The notes beneath the pieces were generated by a model. It was not told the DNA's origin. It made no database searches and saw nothing but the letters and a program-made list of their open reading frames with translations. The position numbers were made by a program, and so were the translations under genes. Positions 62,141 to 64,000 of a stretch of 64,000 nucleotides of DNA are shown here, one piece after another; within the stretch, counting starts at the first letter, position 1, and each line of letters opens with the position of its first letter. The stretch covers positions 186,001 to 250,000 of the forward strand of contig NZ_RSTD01000001.1 of assembly GCF_004117915.1 (NCBI RefSeq). Reading direction: 5' to 3'. The stretch is from Companilactobacillus metriopterae (GTDB taxonomy: Bacteria > Bacillota > Bacilli > Lactobacillales > Lactobacillaceae).

Positions 62141-63064
62141 ATGCTATTAATTTTACTGGGTGTAATTGTAGGAATCATTTTGCCAGTACAAACCAGTATC
62201 AATGCTAGACTTCAAAAAACAGTAGGATCTCCCTTTGTTGTGTCGTTTATTACATTTACTGTAGGAACTATTTTCTTGGCAATTGTAACCTTAATTCAAA
62301 TTAAGACCTTACTTGTACCTTTGACGTTAATAGAGAATCAACCATTTTGGATTTGGATAGGTGGGTTATTGGGAGTGTTTTATCTAACTACCAATATTCT
62401 ACTTTTTCCCAAACTGGGTAGTATTCAAACGGTTATAATGCCCATTTTAGGTCAAATCTTGATGGGTCTAGTTATAGATCAATTTGGATTATTCTATTCG
62501 ATGGAAAGTAAAATGACTGTTGTAAAATTCTTGGGTGCTATGCTCGTCGTAGCGGGTGTTTTGGTAGCAATAGTTTTGAAGAGTATGCTAGAACATCAAG
62601 TTTCGTATACACAAAAGTCTAAGGGATTAAATCTTTGGCGTTTGATCGGACTTATTGCAGGTATGTTGAGTGCCACAGAAAGTGCCATTAATGGACACTT
62701 AGAAGTTGTTTTAAAGTCTTCTGAGCAAGCGTCTTTTATTTCGTTTCTTGTAGGAGCAATAGCTTTACTGATAATAGTTTTAATTTTAAGACCAAATCTA
62801 CAACAAATAAAAAGTAGTCAAAATAGTGTTTGGTGGAGTTGGTCAGGTGGAATTATTGGGGCGTTATTTGTTTTAGGTAATGTTTTTTTAGTTCCAATCC
62901 TAGGCACAGGATTAACGGTTATTATAGTTATAGTGGGTATGATGATAGGTGGTATTATAATTGATCAATTTGGTCTTTTTGGTTCTCCTAAAAAACCAAC
63001 TACATTAATTCAAATTTTGGGACTGGCTATGATGATAGTTGGAGTTGTTATGATTAAACTGTAA
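62141..63064 (+). CDS. DMT-family transporter with two DUF606 repeats
   Basis: A 307-aa protein of ten hydrophobic helices made of two homologous halves. Each half has an NARLQ/NGHLE-type signature in its first helix (LPVQTSINARLQKTVGSPFV; ATESAINGHLEVVLKSSEQA) and ends with IIDQFGLF (VIDQFGLFYS; IIDQFGLFGS). This fused DUF606 (YdcZ) arrangement is common in Firmicutes. The substrate is unknown. AAGAGGAAAA precedes the ATG. Confidence 0.88.
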   Translation: MLLILLGVIVGIILPVQTSINARLQKTVGSPFVVSFITFTVGTIFLAIVTLIQIKTLLVPLTLIENQPFWIWIGGLLGVFYLTTNILLFPKLGSIQTVIMPILGQILMGLVIDQFGLFYSMESKMTVVKFLGAMLVVAGVLVAIVLKSMLEHQVSYTQKSKGLNLWRLIGLIAGMLSATESAINGHLEVVLKSSEQASFISFLVGAIALLIIVLILRPNLQQIKSSQNSVWWSWSGGIIGALFVLGNVFLVPILGTGLTVIIVIVGMMIGGIIIDQFGLFGSPKKPTTLIQILGLAMMIVGVVMIKL

Positions 63065-63144
63065 AAAGTCTATACCAAGAATTAAAGGTCTAGATGAATT
63101 TTTGTTGATTTTCACTGTTTTAACAATAATTTTCAGAAAATATA

Positions 63145-63173
63145 TTGCAATGGTCTATCTATACCAGTATGAT
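63145..63173 (+). promoter_or_regulatory. Promoter of the GlcNAc-type PTS gene
   Basis: TTGCAA (63145-63150) and TATGAT (63168-63173) are separated by 17 bp. The predicted start is near 63180, about 37 bp before the ATG. Confidence 0.65.
63151..63166. promoter_or_regulatory. NagR-like (GntR) operator in the promoter spacer
   Basis: TGGTCTATCTATACCA is an inverted repeat with the TGGTNTA half-site of NagR/YvoA sites. It exactly fills the spacer between -35 and -10. A lone similar half-site (GTCTATACCA) lies at 63068-63077. Confidence 0.55.
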
Positions 63174-63200
63174 AGTCGTTATTGATTATCATACTTTTTT
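63167..63200 (+). terminator. Terminator overlapping the PTS promoter
   Basis: GTATGATA pairs with TATCATAC, followed by six T. The left arm contains the -10 box of the downstream promoter, so only read-through RNA from the DMT gene can form the hairpin. Confidence 0.6.
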
Positions 63201-63216
63201 ATTTGAGGGAAAATTC

Positions 63217-64000
63217 ATGAAAAATTATTTACAGAGAATGGGTAGATCAATTCAATTACCAGTTTCTGTCTTACCGGCAGCAGCTTTACTAGTAGGTATT
63301 GGTCATTGGTTGCCACAAAAATCGGCAGTAGCACAATTTTTACAATCCGGTGGGAATGCTATTTTAAACAATCTAGCAATATTGTTCGCTGTCGGATTAG
63401 CGTTAGGGATGTCAAAAGATAAAGACGGCGCTTCAGCTTTGGCAGGTTTAGTTGCTTATTTGGTTCCATCTTTTGTGTTGGCTCCCAAGCAAGTTGCTGA
63501 TTTGTTTAAAATAAAAGAATCAGCCGTTGATCCAGCTTTTGCTGCTATACCCAATAATGTATTTATTGGTATTATAGGTGGTTTGATTGCTGCAGCAATG
63601 TATAATCGTTTTCACAATACTAAATTACCTATGGCATTATCTTTCTTTAGTGGGAAAAGGTCTGTGCCAATTGTTACTTCGGTAGTAATGTTGTTGGTCT
63701 CAGTATTGTTACTATTTGTTTGGCCACCAGTTTATACAGCTCTAATCATATTTGGTAAATTCATTGTTGGATTAGGAGCAATTGGTGCGGGACTATTTGG
63801 TTTCTTTAATAGACTGCTTATACCTACAGGATTGCATCATGCATTGAACCAAGTGTTCTGGTTTAACGCTGCAGGAATTAATGATATTGGTAATTTTTGG
63901 GCAAGTAAGGGTACAAAAGGTGTGACAGGTATGTATCTTGCAGGATTTTTCCCAGTTATGATGTTTGGGTTACCTGCTGGAGCTTATGCAATGTACCGAA
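63217..64000 (+). CDS. nagE: PTS N-acetylglucosamine-type permease, EIIC part (cut by window end)
   Basis: The first 261 residues of a PTS glucose/GlcNAc-family EIIC. It opens LQRMGRSIQLPVSVLPAAALL and includes GLALGMSKDKDGASALAGLVAYLV, LSFFSGKRSVPIVT, NRLLIPTGLHHALNQVFWF and AGFFPVMMFGLPAGAYAMY. The INDIGNFW...GVTGMYLAGFF segment is that of the NagE branch rather than PtsG or MalX. The IIB/IIA domains would lie beyond the window. GAGGGA precedes ATG 63217. A NagR-like operator in the promoter supports an amino-sugar substrate. Confidence 0.85.
   Translation, partial: MKNYLQRMGRSIQLPVSVLPAAALLVGIGHWLPQKSAVAQFLQSGGNAILNNLAILFAVGLALGMSKDKDGASALAGLVAYLVPSFVLAPKQVADLFKIKESAVDPAFAAIPNNVFIGIIGGLIAAAMYNRFHNTKLPMALSFFSGKRSVPIVTSVVMLLVSVLLLFVWPPVYTALIIFGKFIVGLGAIGAGLFGFFNRLLIPTGLHHALNQVFWFNAAGINDIGNFWASKGTKGVTGMYLAGFFPVMMFGLPAGAYAMYR

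Noticed and set aside
1..64000. CRISPR arrays, rRNA, tRNA or prophage genes
   Set aside because: No regularly spaced repeats, tRNA-like cloverleaf patterns, rRNA sequences or phage structural/integrase genes were recognised on reading both strands.

Overview
The window looks like a chromosome segment of a low-GC lactic acid bacterium of the family Lactobacillaceae. The evidence is the A/T-rich sequence with strong Shine-Dalgarno sites, the mevalonate genes (thiolase, HMG-CoA reductase, HMG-CoA synthase), MucBP and S-layer-like surface modules, ClpE under a CIRCE element, and the Firmicutes order spx-mecA-coia-spxH-relQ-nadK-rluD-mgtE. A Companilactobacillus-type host is plausible, but the species cannot be fixed from sequence reading alone.

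Layout. 1-1200: decayed IS3-family element. 1.3-4.5 kb: HxlR regulator with a divergent VOC protein, an XRE regulator with two membrane proteins, and an acyltransferase. 4.7-7.7 kb: OpuA-type glycine betaine importer. 7.7-13.4 kb: MFS transporter, ABC exporter, GNAT enzyme and a PgaC/PgaD-like polysaccharide synthase pair. 13.4-19.8 kb: fba, wecB, gtrA, flavodoxin, map, brkB-like and galU. 19.9-23.5 kb: mevalonate operon. 23.6-31.3 kb: a complete operon collinear with the enterococcal cytolysin genes. 31.3-35.7 kb: 3D-domain secreted protein, ndt, rlmD, recX and a DUF402 phosphatase. 35.7-39.9 kb: sulfur amino-acid operon metA-cysK-ABC importer behind a Cys-rich leader peptide and an intrinsic terminator. 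40-52.9 kb: CorC/HlyC protein, prfC, MucBP protein, clpE, ptsHI, copper operon and an MBL hydrolase. 53-60 kb: Spx/MecA/SpxH proteolysis genes with coiA, relQ, nadK, rluD and mgtE. 60-64 kb: MFS, HAD and DMT proteins, and the start of a GlcNAc-type PTS permease cut by the window end.

The most interesting system is the cytolysin-like two-peptide lanthipeptide locus. It has two precursors with nearly identical leaders and TTPVC core starts, a LanM synthetase (CylM), a C39-peptidase ABC exporter (CylB), a subtilisin-like activating protease (CylA) and an M50-type membrane protein (CylI). The second precursor (54 aa) is very short. No cylR1/cylR2 lie beside the operon. Instead its promoter region carries two 9-bp direct repeats of the ACGTTTAT type separated by 12 bp, the arrangement bound by LytTR response regulators in lactobacillar bacteriocin systems. 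This suggests peptide-pheromone control from outside the window. An intrinsic terminator between the precursors and cylM would make precursor mRNA more abundant than enzyme mRNA.

Other regulatory structures can be read directly: a Cys-codon leader ORF plus terminator before metA-cysK, an extended CIRCE before clpE, two cop boxes before copYB, a cre-like site before ptsHI, and a NagR-like operator placed exactly in the promoter spacer of the PTS gene. No rRNA, tRNA, CRISPR array or prophage was recognised. No gene-free stretch exceeds 300 bases.
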